From contig NC_059549.1 of NCBI RefSeq assembly GCF_905220415.1, positions 9,362,001 through 9,426,000 on the forward strand: a stretch of 64,000 bases of DNA, in the 5' to 3' direction. The notes below the pieces were generated by a model. That model searched no databases. It saw only the letters and a program-made list of their open reading frames with translations, and had not been told where the DNA came from. How positions within the stretch are numbered: the first letter of the stretch is position 1; the number at the start of each line of letters is the position of its first letter. This DNA comes from Colias croceus. Its lineage: Eukaryota > Arthropoda > Insecta > Lepidoptera > Pieridae. This document shows, in pieces, positions 35,225 to 46,022 of the stretch. The position numbers were made by a program, and so were the translations under genes.

Positions 35225-35718
35225 TACTAGATAAAAAGAATGTGTTTTATACAGATATCGATTTGATCAATAAAAACAATAATGATAGCACCTTAGCGAA
35301 TAGCAGCTGATATCCTTTTCACAGCATAGCAGTAATAAATCTGTCATTGGCCATAATTCGAAATACATAAGAATACTTTTAGTGACAATAAAGATTTCGT
35401 TCTATCTAGTTGAAAAAATAAATGTTTAAATACCTTGAACGCAAACATCTCATTCGATGGATTGCACGTTATTTTACATAACAATCTTATCTCAAAGTTT
35501 ATCCAACTAAGCAAATTTACCAACGAGTGCAATATTTACATTATGACTCAGTTAATGTCTAATTAGAATTGAGATCCGTTAATGAGTTTTACCATCATAC
35601 AATGGGCGCAGGTTTTTGGGCCGCGATGTGCGTAGTTAATTGCTTTAATTAATAACACGTGAACTAAACATAATGAAGAACTAATGTATAGGAAATATTC
35701 TAACATCGCTCTACTCTC
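35225..35718. other. Intergenic or intronic DNA
   Basis: Nothing supported. Confidence 0.5.
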
Positions 35719-35721
35719 TAA

Positions 35722-35958
35722 GGTCGCTTTAAATTTCTGCGTTTCTGCGTTTCGTGTCGGACGACTGCGGTGCCTAAGCGGTGCGTTGGACGTACGCGGT
35801 ACGGCGCCGGCGCGGCGCGGCCGCGGCGCCGCACTGTAAACTGTTGCCGCCTCGAGCGTTTTGTATGAAAAAAGAGGATCGCTCGTGCGCCGTACGTCTA
35901 AACGCACCGCTTCGGCACCGCAGCGGTCCGACACGTAACGTATAAATTGAAAGCGCCC
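35722..35958. mobile_element. 237-bp GC-rich MITE with TAA target duplication
   Basis: Termini GGTCGCTTTAAATTT and AAATTGAAAGCGCCC are inverted repeats flanked by TAA (35719-35721 and 35959-35961), again PIF/Harbinger-like. The inner arms pair GTGTCGGACGACTGCGGTGC with GGCACCGCAGCGGTCCGACA, around an extremely GC-rich core (GGCGCCGGCGCGGCGCGGCC). The 201-aa minus-strand frame spanning it is an artefact of this GC content. Confidence 0.8.
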
Positions 35959-35961
35959 TAA

Positions 35962-36584
35962 AATAACTTGGTTTTTAAAAGTATAACGTGTGAGATATAA
36001 AAACAATAAACATTTATACAGATAAAAGTATTTCGGTTTGTGAGTTAACCACTGCTTGTCTACCTCCATTCTATTAAATATTCTGAAACAAAACACATAC
36101 AAATTAAAGCCATTTAAAAGACGATACAACTTTTGAAACATTGTTTCAAAAAAAGAAGCTTTCCACATAAAATCTGGTAATGAAGTTGAACGTTTTTATT
36201 GATAATATTATACCTAAAAAAGAAAGATCAATACAGTGAATTTAAATTAAATATTCAATTCGCATGGCCATGAACCGTCGGCATATGCACAATGATGTCA
36301 TGCTGACCAGCTCATAAGCATTTTAATGTTTTTTTGCTTTTTGTCCAGAATCATTTCAAAACATTTGCATATCTTGAGGTCAATGTATGAAAAAAGCTAC
36401 TATTTTTATATTTGTTTGTTTCTTATTTTATTTATATACTGTGGTATTATAGCTTTGATCGCGTGGAACCGGAAAGTTATTTTGCATAACTTGTATTAAC
36501 CAAATCAGCCAAATCTATTCGTTTCGTGTGCAAAAATAAAATTTCGCATGTATGGATGTGAAAATTATATTAATACTACCTATG
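35962..36584. other. Intergenic or intronic DNA
   Basis: AT-rich; nothing supported. Confidence 0.5.
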
Positions 36585-37796
36585 TATCTAGACACGCGGC
36601 AGCGTGTCAAGCCGACTTCAAGCGAAGAGAACTGGCGAGCAGCAGCCGTGTGTATATTTACACGAACCATTTCGAGCCACTTTTCACCCCCTTATAACTC
36701 GAAAACTATTTAAGTTATATAAACCGAATTTGGTACATATCAAGAGGACCTCAAGATAAACAAGAACCTTAAATTTCATAAATACAGATTAAACAGTTGC
36801 GTAGACATTAATATCCAAAAATCGCAATTTTTAAGACTGACTGACTTATAGACATATACAAAACCTAACCCACTTCCAGATGACCTAGAAAGTTCAAATT
36901 TTGTAATCAACTAGGTAATAGTGAGTGTACAAAGGAAAAAATCAGAAAATACTGAATTTATTTGTATTTAATTTTTTTTTCAATGACATAAATTTTGTTT
37001 GTATGGAAAAATGGAAAAGTTTAAAAAGAAAGAAAATAGTATATTCACCTTACTAGTCTTAAAAAATAGATCAAAACTAATCAGTGGCCGAAAAAAATTT
37101 TGAAATCCATCAATAAATGACTGAGATATAGATTATTGAAGTTTACATATTTTAGGACGAAACATCTGTAGATTCGAAGCGCCTCTGACATATCTAGACA
37201 CGCGGCAGCGTGTCAAGCCGAGTTCAAGCGAAGAGAACTGGCGAGCAGCAGCCGTGTGTATATTTACACGAACCATTTCGAGCCACTTTTCACCCCCTTA
37301 TAACTCGAAAACTATTTAAGTTATATAAACCAAATTTGGTACATATCAAGAGGACCTCAAGATAAACAAGAACCTTAAATTTCATAAATACAGATTAAAC
37401 AGTTGCGTTGATATTAATATCCAAAAATCGCAATTTTTAAGACTGACTGACTTATAGACATATACAAAACCTAACCCACTTCCAGATGACCTAGAAAGTT
37501 CAAATTTTGTAATCAACTAGGTAATAGTGAGTGTACAAAGGAAAAAATCAGAAAATACTGAATTTATTTGTATTTAATTTTTTTTTCAATGACATAAATT
37601 TTGTTTGTATGGAAAAATGGAAAAGTTTAAAAAAAAAGAAAATAGTATATTCACCTTACTAGTCTTAAAAAATAGATCAAAACTAATGAGTGGCCGAAAA
37701 AAATTTTGAAATCCATCAATAAATGACTGAGATATAGATTATTGAAGTTTACATATTTTAGGACGAAACATCTGTAGATTCGAAGCGCCTCTGACA
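36585..37796 (+). repeat. Tandem duplication, two 606-bp units about 99% identical
   Basis: Unit 1 (36585-37190) and unit 2 (37191-37796) abut exactly. Each starts TATCTAGACACGCGGCAGCG and ends CGAAGCGCCTCTGACA. I count about seven single-base differences. Each unit begins with a short CACGCGGCAGCGTG palindrome. No ORF of note; the unit type is not recognised. Confidence 0.9.
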
Positions 37797-38410
37797 TCAC
37801 ACTCACTCGCGCTAGTATCGCTAGGGCGGATTACTTCGATTGCATGATTTTTTTATTCAAAACTGTTATTAAACGTAAAATAAAAGAAAATTGTAATAAA
37901 AATATTGCCTTTATTGCTCATACAGTTAAAAATAATATTATATTTTACATATTCACATTTATTTACCTATTCTTTATTTATGATTGTTTAGTTTAGTTTT
38001 AATTTCAGTGTAAATAAATAAATAAATAAATAAAACCTTTATTTTGCTTTAAACATGGTATTCAATGGTGATAAAATTATATTAATAAAGCACAAACATG
38101 TTTAGCCAATACAAGCATGCAAAAATAATTACCATAAATGGTGTAATGGAAGAAGGCTTCGTCGAAGGTCGAAATGATTTAATTTGCGTAATATTAATAT
38201 GAGTGAAACATCTTTAGGCGCGTTTAGAGTAAAATTTCAAGATCGCGTCATGGCAATACCGTAACGTCATGGAGTAAGGCGACGATTCTTCTACAACAAT
38301 CTTTGCATCTTGGTAATAGTGTGTGTACAAATTCACGCTGGATGTTTAGAAAATCATGTAATCTTTTAAACAGAAAACGAGTTTAAAAAATTGCAGATAA
38401 TGACGGGGCA
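37797..38410. other. Intergenic or intronic DNA with short (AAAT)n run
   Basis: An AAAT tract at about 38011-38033 could be the tail of a non-LTR fragment. Otherwise nothing supported. Confidence 0.45.
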
Positions 38411-39345
38411 ATGTGCGCTGACATTCATAACATACAAGAAAATATAGAAAATAATACTAAACAAACCATACAGAGAAACCGCAAGAAAAAAAATCGTATA
38501 TAAAAAGTATTATATTTATAAAGTAAATCAAATTTGCAGAGTAATTTTCTGTACAAAAAGTAATGATATCCCACCAAAAACATAAATGTAAAAATTGGAG
38601 CCGAGTTCAATCGTTGACTTAATTTGCCAAAAAAAGAAATGAGATCTAAATGTGTGCCAAGTTCTGCAGACAGTCCAGAAATTTATTTACAAAGATGTAT
38701 TAAGTTCTTAGGTTGACTGAAAACTCAATTGTTTTATTTTCCCTTAGAGAACAATGTTTATTCCAAAATATAACTTTTTTAATTTGAATAATATAATTAT
38801 TTTCACAAAGCAAACAACTAATGACCTATTGAACCCCATAATTTGATGAGGCTAGTTTTTTACATACTGTTTATATTTTGTGAGGTTCTAAAAACTAGCC
38901 TCATCAAATTATGGGGTTCAATAGGTCATTAGTTGTTTGCTTTGTGAAAATAATTATATTATTCAAATTAAAAAAGTTATATTTTGGAATAAACATTGTT
39001 CTCTAAGGGAAAATAAAACAATTGAGTTTTCAGTCAACCTAAGAACTTAATACATCTTTGTAAATAAATTTCTGGACTGTCTGCAGAACTTGGCACACAT
39101 TTAGATCTCATTTCTTTTTTTGGCAAATTAAGTCAACGATTGAACTCGGCTCCAATTTTTACATTTATGTTTTTGGTGGGATATCATTACTTTTTGTACA
39201 GAAAATTACTCTGCAAATTTGATTTACTTTATAAATATAATACTTTTTATATACGATTTTTTTTTCTTGCGGTTTCTCTGTATGGTTTGTTTAGTATGTA
39301 TTATTTTCTATATTTTCTTGTATGTTATGAATGTCAGCGCACATT
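38411..39345. repeat. Large palindrome, arms about 450 bp, loop about 30 bp
   Basis: The left arm from ATGTGCGCTGACATTCATAA (38411) to GATGAGGCTAGTTTTTT (about 38860) is repeated in reverse complement from 38890 to 39345, with very few changes. A single transcript would fold into an almost perfect hairpin of about 450 bp. Identical 53-residue runs are read from both arms on opposite strands, which only reflects the symmetry. No promoter is evident. Confidence 0.9.
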
Positions 39346-39354
39346 TGAACGCGA

Positions 39355-39696
39355 ATTTGATGAGGCTAGTTTTACATACTGTTTATATTTTGTGAGGTTC
39401 TAAAAACTAGCCTCATCAAATTATGGGGTTCAATAGGTCATTAGTTGTTTGCTTTGTGAAAATAATTATATTATTCAAATTAAAAAAGTTATATCTTGGA
39501 ATAAACATTGTTCTCTAAGGGAAAATAAAACAATTGAGTTTTCAGTCAACCTAAGAACTTAATACATCTTTGTAAATAAATTTCTGGACTGTCTGCAGAA
39601 CTTGGCACACATTTAGATCTCATTTCTTTTTTTGGCAAATTAAGTCAACGATTGAACTCGGCTACAATTTTTACATTTATGTTTTTGGTGGGATAA
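39355..39696 (+). repeat. Third, direct copy of the palindrome loop and right arm
   Basis: ATTTGATGAGGCTAGTTTTA through TATGTTTTTGGTGGGATA repeats the loop (TACATACTGTTTATATTTTG) and about 300 bp of the right arm in the same orientation, with few differences. It ends near 39696 where similarity stops. Confidence 0.85.
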
Positions 39697-40126
39697 TAAT
39701 TAATAAGATACGAAAATTATTTTGATATAGTATATAATACATATAATTTTTATAAATGGTATTTTTCAGAAAGGAGTTTACTTTTAAAATTCAAATGTTT
39801 TGAATAAAGTTCCATTCACCTTATTATTATGAAACTTAAATTATAAGCAACAACGTGAAAACGTTTATTTTTTTCGTTTAACAACCTTAATTACAATTAT
39901 CTAGATTTCAAAATATTAGACCGATTTTATGTTAATTATTACAACGAAATACGGACTTGACCCAGTATACAACAATTAAGTATTTGAACAAAACATATGT
40001 GTCCCAAATGCTTTGACAGCCCCCATAGGGGTCTTACACAATACAATGTACATCTATACAATATTTAAATTTAACTTGTTTGTAACAAAATTTAAATTAG
40101 GACGAGGTTTTCAAATGTTTATAGTT
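39697..40126. other. Intergenic or intronic DNA
   Basis: Nothing supported. Confidence 0.5.
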
Positions 40127-40160
40127 AAACCACAGACAATAGATCTATGTCTGTGGTTTA
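40127..40160. repeat. Near-perfect palindrome
   Basis: AAACCACAGACAATAGATCT pairs with ATCTATGTCTGTGGTTT; one offset base at the centre. Confidence 0.75.
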
Positions 40161-40557
40161 TACAAATAAAGAAATAGGTGCTGAATTGTTTTTGTGTATA
40201 GCTGCTGTTTAGACGTAACGTAGTAATTATTTAGTAATCTGTGGCGTAATTATAAAAACTACAATGAAGAACACATGTTATAATAATTAACGATTTAGGT
40301 ACATTACTAGTGGCTTGTTATTATACATACTAAATTGACTTGATTTTAAAAAGCATCAAGAGACTTTCTTGCCGGCTCTTTTCTGTAGACTCGTGCTTTC
40401 CGAACCGGTAGTAAACTGTAAATGATAAGAATGTATTAGGTATGACGATCCAAAACAGTCTAGTTGACAAAATAGATTTTTTAGTTTAAATTTTTAAACA
40501 TAGTCACCTAGACCCACATAGACCTATGTTTTTCTTTTTTACAAAGACTTACAAATA

Positions 40558-40594
40558 TTCGCAATGTAAAGTGCTTATAGACTTTACATTGCGA
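40558..40594. repeat. Hairpin, 14-bp stem
   Basis: CGCAATGTAAAGT and ACTTTACATTGCG are separated by GCTTATAG. No precursor-length arms around it, so it is not called a microRNA. Confidence 0.7.
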
Positions 40595-41022
40595 TTCAAA
40601 TGAGAATCGGATCGTCAATTGTGTCGAATGCCATTTGAAAAATACGGTTTGTATAGAAAATGTTGTTTCATATCAGAGGCTTGTTTTATACTCATACATA
40701 AAATATAAATTAAAACACAAGTTTGTTGATAATTGGCACAGTTGACAGATATGTAGGTACTACGTACATACAGTTAGGAAACTAAGCCTCCCCCATGAAA
40801 TTATGACGTATAGCTATAGGGCTGTTACTTTTTGATATTTAACCGACTTGAAAAATAAAGGAGAAGGTCTCAATTCGGCCTGTATATTTCTGTTTGCTTT
40901 TTTTCACAGTTGATTTTGTGGTAATTGGGAGATTAAAACCCGTTAAAATACAAAAATGGTGTAGCCTAAATATGAATTTACAAGAAGAAACAATCCGAAT
41001 TAATACAGCTTGTAAAAGTAAA
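40595..41022. other. Intergenic or intronic DNA with repeat fragment
   Basis: AACCGACTTG near 40842 begins a fragment of the 5626-type element. No gene. Confidence 0.45.
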
Positions 41023-41024
41023 TA

Positions 41025-42369
41025 GGGGAAGTGGGCCCAAAGGGGGCACCTTACCGGAAAATTAAAAAAAATGAAGTTTGAAAAGAAGTTAAACCATTTA
41101 TTTTTTTGCAAAAAGTTCCATTACTAAATACTTTTTAATGCTAAGAGGTTAAATTTGTCAAAAGTTAATGTATATAATAATTATTAACAGATTACTAAAA
41201 GCCTACGGTTGCCTGCTTTGCCCGAAGGGGTGGCCTAAAGCGGGCTTTCGTTTAGGGCAAATCGGGCAGTAGTTGGGTAAAGCGGGCAGGCCTGGATTTA
41301 AACAGCAGATTTCAAAATATACAGCCACAAATAATATATATATAATAAATAGAGTAAAAGACAAAAATATTTTATAAGTTATGTATTTCAAACAGTCACA
41401 CAATTATTTTTAAATTTATATATGAAACAAAGGAACTTAAAAAAATAAAAGTCTCATATAGTCTCATTACAAAATTAAAAATAAATTTATAATTGTCATT
41501 AATGATGAAACAAATTATAAAGGTCGGCATAACATGTGAACGACAAGTATTTAAACAAAATAATTCCTAAAATAATGTACCTAATAGGTAAGTATACAAT
41601 TTCCATAAATTCTTGTTTAGACAGCCTGTAAAATAAAGAGTCCACGTATTCCAAAAGCTCCATATCTTGTTCCGTATAAAAGACAGTAGTAAACCTACCA
41701 AGCTCATTACACGAACGATTTAAGATGTCTTTGCAATGTCGTTCTTGGAATCCCATATTTAGTTGCTACTTTTTTGACAGGTTTTCCTAACTCTTGCACT
41801 TCTCGCATTGCTTGCTGCATAGTTGAGCGTTGCCATGAGGCTTGTGAAGTTTTACGCTTATATTTACTAACCATATGAAAGGAAAAAGCAAATTAACAAA
41901 AGAATGTATGTGTGTGTAATGAATTAAAGAAAGAATGTAAGTGAATTTTAGCGAACGGGGCAAAGCGGGCGCGTGCCCGCTTTACCCTGCCCGCTTTGCC
42001 TTTTTCGACATATGAAAGGTTCAGACGAAATTCTAACATCAAAATTTTTAGACACGTGGATTTTTATGGAACTAAAATACGGCCAGATAGCCACTTAATA
42101 ACTTACAAATTTTGGTTAAAGGATTGTAAACACCAAAATAAAAAGAACACATATTACATACCTTGCAATATTTTTCAAAAATCATCGAAAAACATTTATT
42201 TGTTGCAGCTTGTAAATGCGTGCTCGCAAGCGAATCGAACGACTACCGCGAGGTGGGCTAGGGGTGTGGGGATTGTGCTCACGCGTCGCGCGCGCGCTAT
42301 TATTTAAAATTCCGATACTATACTGCGTGCCCGCTTTAGGCTCTGTGCCCACTTTAGGCCTCCTTCCCC
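41025..42369. mobile_element. 1345-bp pogo/Tigger-like TA-flanked transposon, decayed
   Basis: GGGGAAGTGGGCCCAAAG at the left and CTTTAGGCCTCCTTCCCC at the right are inverted and flanked by TA (41023-41024 and 42370-42371). Both ends carry repeated GCCCGCTTTACC/GGCAAAGCGGGC motifs, densest at 41215-41292, 41955-42001 and 42327-42360. It holds the remains of a minus-strand HTH_psq coding region (41560-41874). The 103- and 78-aa frames near its right end are not genes. Confidence 0.8.
41560..41874 (-). pseudogene. Frameshifted N-terminus of a pogo/Tigger-type transposase (pipsqueak HTH)
   Basis: From ATG at 41874 the minus strand reads 55 codons to a stop at 41707. It opens MVSKYKRKTSQASW and contains KVATKYGIPRTTLQRHLK, the helix-turn-helix signature (G-I-P-R-T-L-x-R-H-L) of pipsqueak-type DNA-binding domains in pogo/Tigger transposases. 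After the stop, a shifted frame continues LGRFTTVFYTEQDMELLEYV, matching the 'LGR...F...E..LxEY' segment that follows the HTH in that family. One frameshift therefore separates them. No DDE catalytic domain is found in the element, so no active transposase is encoded. Confidence 0.75.
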
Positions 42370-42371
42370 TA

Positions 42372-43506
42372 CGTTTTTATCAGTGCTATATTTCAAAATC
42401 TAGTTTTGTTATGGACGCCGAAGGCTATTTAATGTACCTAAATTATTTATAATGCTTGATATTTGTATTATACATATATTCAATAATTATTTTAAACCAG
42501 AATTTACAATACTTGTATGTAGGTATACCTACTAAATTATTTTTAAAACGATAAATTAAATTAAATTAAAAAACACAAAATATGCAAAAATAAATTAAAA
42601 TTATTATTATACGAGCATAGAACCTCTACCTTTTTGTTTTAGGAAGAAAAAGAAAATAGTTTGACAGGCTTAGTACTTGACAAAGTGGAGACGCCACGTA
42701 TCGATAAAAATACAATACAAATTATAATATCTATCTTTTTCTTCCCTAATATTTACGTAATTATGCACATAAATTTAAACAAGATTTTTTTAAGGTTTCC
42801 TTTTTTTATATTTTCGTGCTCTTCTAGATTGCGTAAAAATAGATGCGACCTTTAAACAGACTGGACTCCTAATAGTGACTATTTGTAGCTATCATTTTGG
42901 TAGAAAATATGTCAACTTAATTTAAAACTCATGCTGCCATATCTATAGAAATTAAAAAATAGTCTCTTTTTAACTTGTAGTCAGATACGGTATTTACAAA
43001 TATATTTATTGAAAGGGCTACAAACTGAAACAATCGATATTTATTTAATGTGAATTGACATCACTTTAAACTTTTTTCCATACTATATTCAAAATCTATG
43101 GATGTGTCACCCGCTACTATCGATCCCCCTCAATACCCTCGAAAACACGCTTGATGGGGGGGGGAGCCATTTCGAACATTTTGTATGAAGTTTCCTTACT
43201 GTATGTATCTGTATATTGTGTAATTGGTTTGATTTGACAGCTATGACTTAATAACATGGCGCCAAATCGATCCTATTCTTATTTGTACCACTTTTTTAAC
43301 TACAGTACACAGTCTACTGTACATTCGGGTCTCAAGTACCATACATACAAACTCGTTTGATTCGTGTGTCGCCTCAATTTCACCGACAGTGCCCTGAATA
43401 CCACATTTCTATAGTTATTATTATCTAGTTGACCGGCGTCCGACATCTTGGTACTCTTGTATTAAAATGGACAAATGAATGTATGTACATTGTACATATA
43501 TTTACA
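42372..43506. other. Intergenic or intronic DNA
   Basis: AT-rich; a G9 run near 43157. The 64-aa frame at 42661 is unsupported. Confidence 0.45.
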
Positions 43507-43694
43507 TCACTACATAGTATAAAACAAAGTCACTTTCTCTATCCCTAAGTCCCTTTGTATGCTTAAATCTTTAAAACTACGCAACGGATTTTGATGCGTT
43601 TTTTTTAATAGATAGAGTGATTCAAGAGGAAGGTTTTAGTATATAATTTATTAGGTTTTAGACAAAGCGGGCGAAGCCGCGGGTGGTAAGCTAG
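43507..43694 (+). mobile_element. Full-length Helitron-like element (188 bp)
   Basis: A|TCACTACATAGTATAAAACA ... GAAGCCGCGGGTGGTAAG then CTAG|T. Reference copy for the truncated ones at 5269, 15925, 30071 and 45063. Confidence 0.75.
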
Positions 43695-44098
43695 TATAAT
43701 TATAATACCGAAATAAATCATCAGTTAAATGACTAATGAGTACCTATTACACAGTTTATTACTAATTATGACCATATTTAGCAATCTGCGATATTTATAG
43801 AAAAGGCTATAAATTCTTATAGAGCCGAGCTGCTAATGATAAATGATTTTCGATGATTTTATTATATTAGGTATGACGGGTACGATAGGCGGGTAACGAT
43901 ATTCGGTAAATACATGAAAGAAAAATCATGAAATTGCATGAACTGTTTATGTTAAAAAATCGTAGACAAAGACTCCGTATTTCAATATTCAATAAATTAT
44001 AAAGATATTAGATACACATAAGCTACACATAGGTGTGTAGGTACTATCATATAAAAAGCTATTGTATTTCACATGAGAACACTCAACTCAGTTGGCCT
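43695..44098. other. Intergenic or intronic DNA
   Basis: Nothing supported. Confidence 0.5.
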
Positions 44099-44257
44099 GC
44101 CCCCCTAGCCAAGTGGCTTTCTGTTAGCGTAGCGTTCAGTAGACGTAAGCTGTAGATACACGGTATACCGTGTATCTACAGCTTACGTCAATCTCATACA
44201 TTCGTAGTCTATTCTACTGAACGCTACGCTAACAGAAAGCCACTTGGCTAGGGGGGC
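44099..44257. mobile_element. Foldback element with perfect central palindrome
   Basis: GCCCCCCTAGCCAAGTGGCT at the left and its reverse complement at the right enclose a 48-bp perfect palindrome (44143-44190) centred on ACGGTATACCGT. The arms pair along their whole length except for a bulge of about 24 bases (44191-44214). No target duplication could be recognised. Confidence 0.85.
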
Positions 44258-44512
44258 TGATCCCATTGCAGTATTACGAAACATTGAGACATCTTGAATA
44301 ATCTTCCTTGTATCACTCGAGGAATGCATAAATAAAAAGCCTATCATATCGCTTTACGAAGTACATTGCTTCATGCGTAGGAAAAATGTGTCGTAGGTAC
44401 TATAACTACATGTCAAACTGATGCAGCCTTGTAATACAATTAAATAAATAACAACAATATAACATACATAATATGACAATACCTGAATTCTTATCAAAAA
44501 TACAGGTGCCGT
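44258..44512. other. Intergenic or intronic DNA
   Basis: Nothing supported. Confidence 0.5.
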
Positions 44513-44706
44513 ATTATGACCCCTTAATTCACGGCGTGAACTGTCTGGAGTCTGGACAGTTTACGCCGGCCGTGAATTGAACTGACTGGAAAATTCATAT
44601 TCTACCATAATTAATCGCTGGTTATTGCAATCATAATATGAATTTGCCAGTCAGTTCAATTCACAGCGTAATCTGTCTGGAAATGAGAGATCATAATACG
44701 GTCCTG
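44513..44706. mobile_element. 194-bp MITE-like inverted-repeat element
   Basis: CAGGTGCCGTATTATGA at the left pairs with TCATAATACGGTCCTG at the right. The inner arms share TGAATTGAACTGACTGG in inverted orientation. Target duplication not resolved. Confidence 0.7.
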
Positions 44707-45062
44707 GACAATCCTATCTATCGTTAATCATAAATATCCTACACAATACATTGCCCAATTAACAAGCGCATCAAAACAGGTATCTCAGCATTTCAATGCA
44801 ACTTACGCAATGTACAGCAATCTAGTTTATCCGATCGCATCTCAGTTCGTTCACCTCGTGAGATGGTACAATGGATCTATCATAATAGGATGGCCTTGTT
44901 GTATCCGTGTATTGTACGTCTATAATTGGCAGAACTATAATTAAGTGCCTATAAGTTGAATGCAAATGAACAAGCCCTTTATTGCATCGATTTGTATAAA
45001 TTATTGTGTGCCGTCTGTTTATTGTGCTTAAATAACAACTACCTGGCTACCATCACTATCAT
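44707..45062. other. Intergenic or intronic DNA
   Basis: Nothing supported. Confidence 0.5.
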
Positions 45063-45200
45063 TCACTACATAGTATAAAACAAAGTCGTCTGTCGCTATC
45101 AGTCCGTCCCTATGTATGCTTCAATCTTAAAAACTACGCAACGAATTTCAATGAGATTTTTTCTAATAGGTTGTTCTTGAGAAAAGTTTTAGTTAGCGAA
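45063..45200 (+). mobile_element. Helitron-like copy lacking its 3' end
   Basis: TCACTACATAGTATAAAACA and AAAACTACGCAACG match 43507-43694. It fades after GCGAAGCCGCACGC without CTAG. Confidence 0.65.
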
Positions 45201-46022
45201 GCCGCACGCAAATCAAAACGAATCATACTAAAGTTTGCCGGTCGTCTATTTACTTAGGATAGTTTTATTTTGAAATCCATTAAAACTAGAAAAACCGGAC
45301 AATTATCATTACAACACTATTGTTTAATATCTCAAATATTTGATTTGTATGTAAAATGGTCAACAATGGCTTACGAAGTGAAAGTGCATTCTGTAATATT
45401 TACTTATATTGAAAACACTAGTTGTGCCCCGCGATGACACGTTATGTAAGGTTACTCAGTTAAAAATAATATTTTATAGAATTATAATAAATTATAGGGA
45501 CAGAGCTATCTATCAAAACATTGTAGAATATAAATGCTAAAAGATTCTAATTGCATTCATTAGCTTTTAAAAGTTAAAGACTTTGAAGTTTAAAAGGTTT
45601 TGTTACGTAATTTATTCCACTAATTTATTAATTTTATTGGCAATCTTCGAAACAATAATGACCGGTTTCACCACTTCTGGACGCTGGATACTATTTCGCA
45701 TCTGTCAGTTAAATTTAAAAACAATGTACGAAAATATATGCCGTTTTATTTGACTTTATCAACAAGTGGTCAAACTCATCCTAAGTTTTACATTTCTAAA
45801 CAAACTCGTCTAAAATCAACATCATAAACATAAGAAAATAAGAAATACTTAAATTAAATTAAGCATTTAATATTCAGCTTGTCAAAACTCGGTTGTTAGA
45901 TAATATTTATATTAAAAAAAAACTTGAATTCTATATTAAATTTGTTACATAACGTATTGGTGCTTGTAAATATTTTAATGCTATCTTGTGTAGCCTTTCA
46001 TAAAAGTCGGTTCGGTAGTTGA
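45201..46022. other. Intergenic or intronic DNA left of the retrotransposon
   Basis: AT-rich; the exact 5' border of the retrotransposon is not visible. Confidence 0.45.

Noticed and set aside
35563..36168. A 201-aa minus-strand ORF
   Set aside because: Its length comes from the GC-rich MITE at 35722-35958; the reading frame crosses both element borders and has no domain.
38425..39403. Matching 61- and 87-aa proteins on opposite strands
   Set aside because: They are the two arms of the palindrome read in mirror orientation; hydrophobic, Phe/Tyr-rich translations of AT-rich DNA.
40558..40594. Hairpin as a microRNA precursor or transcription terminator
   Set aside because: The stem is only about 13 bp, too short for a precursor, and intrinsic terminators are not used by animal polymerase II.
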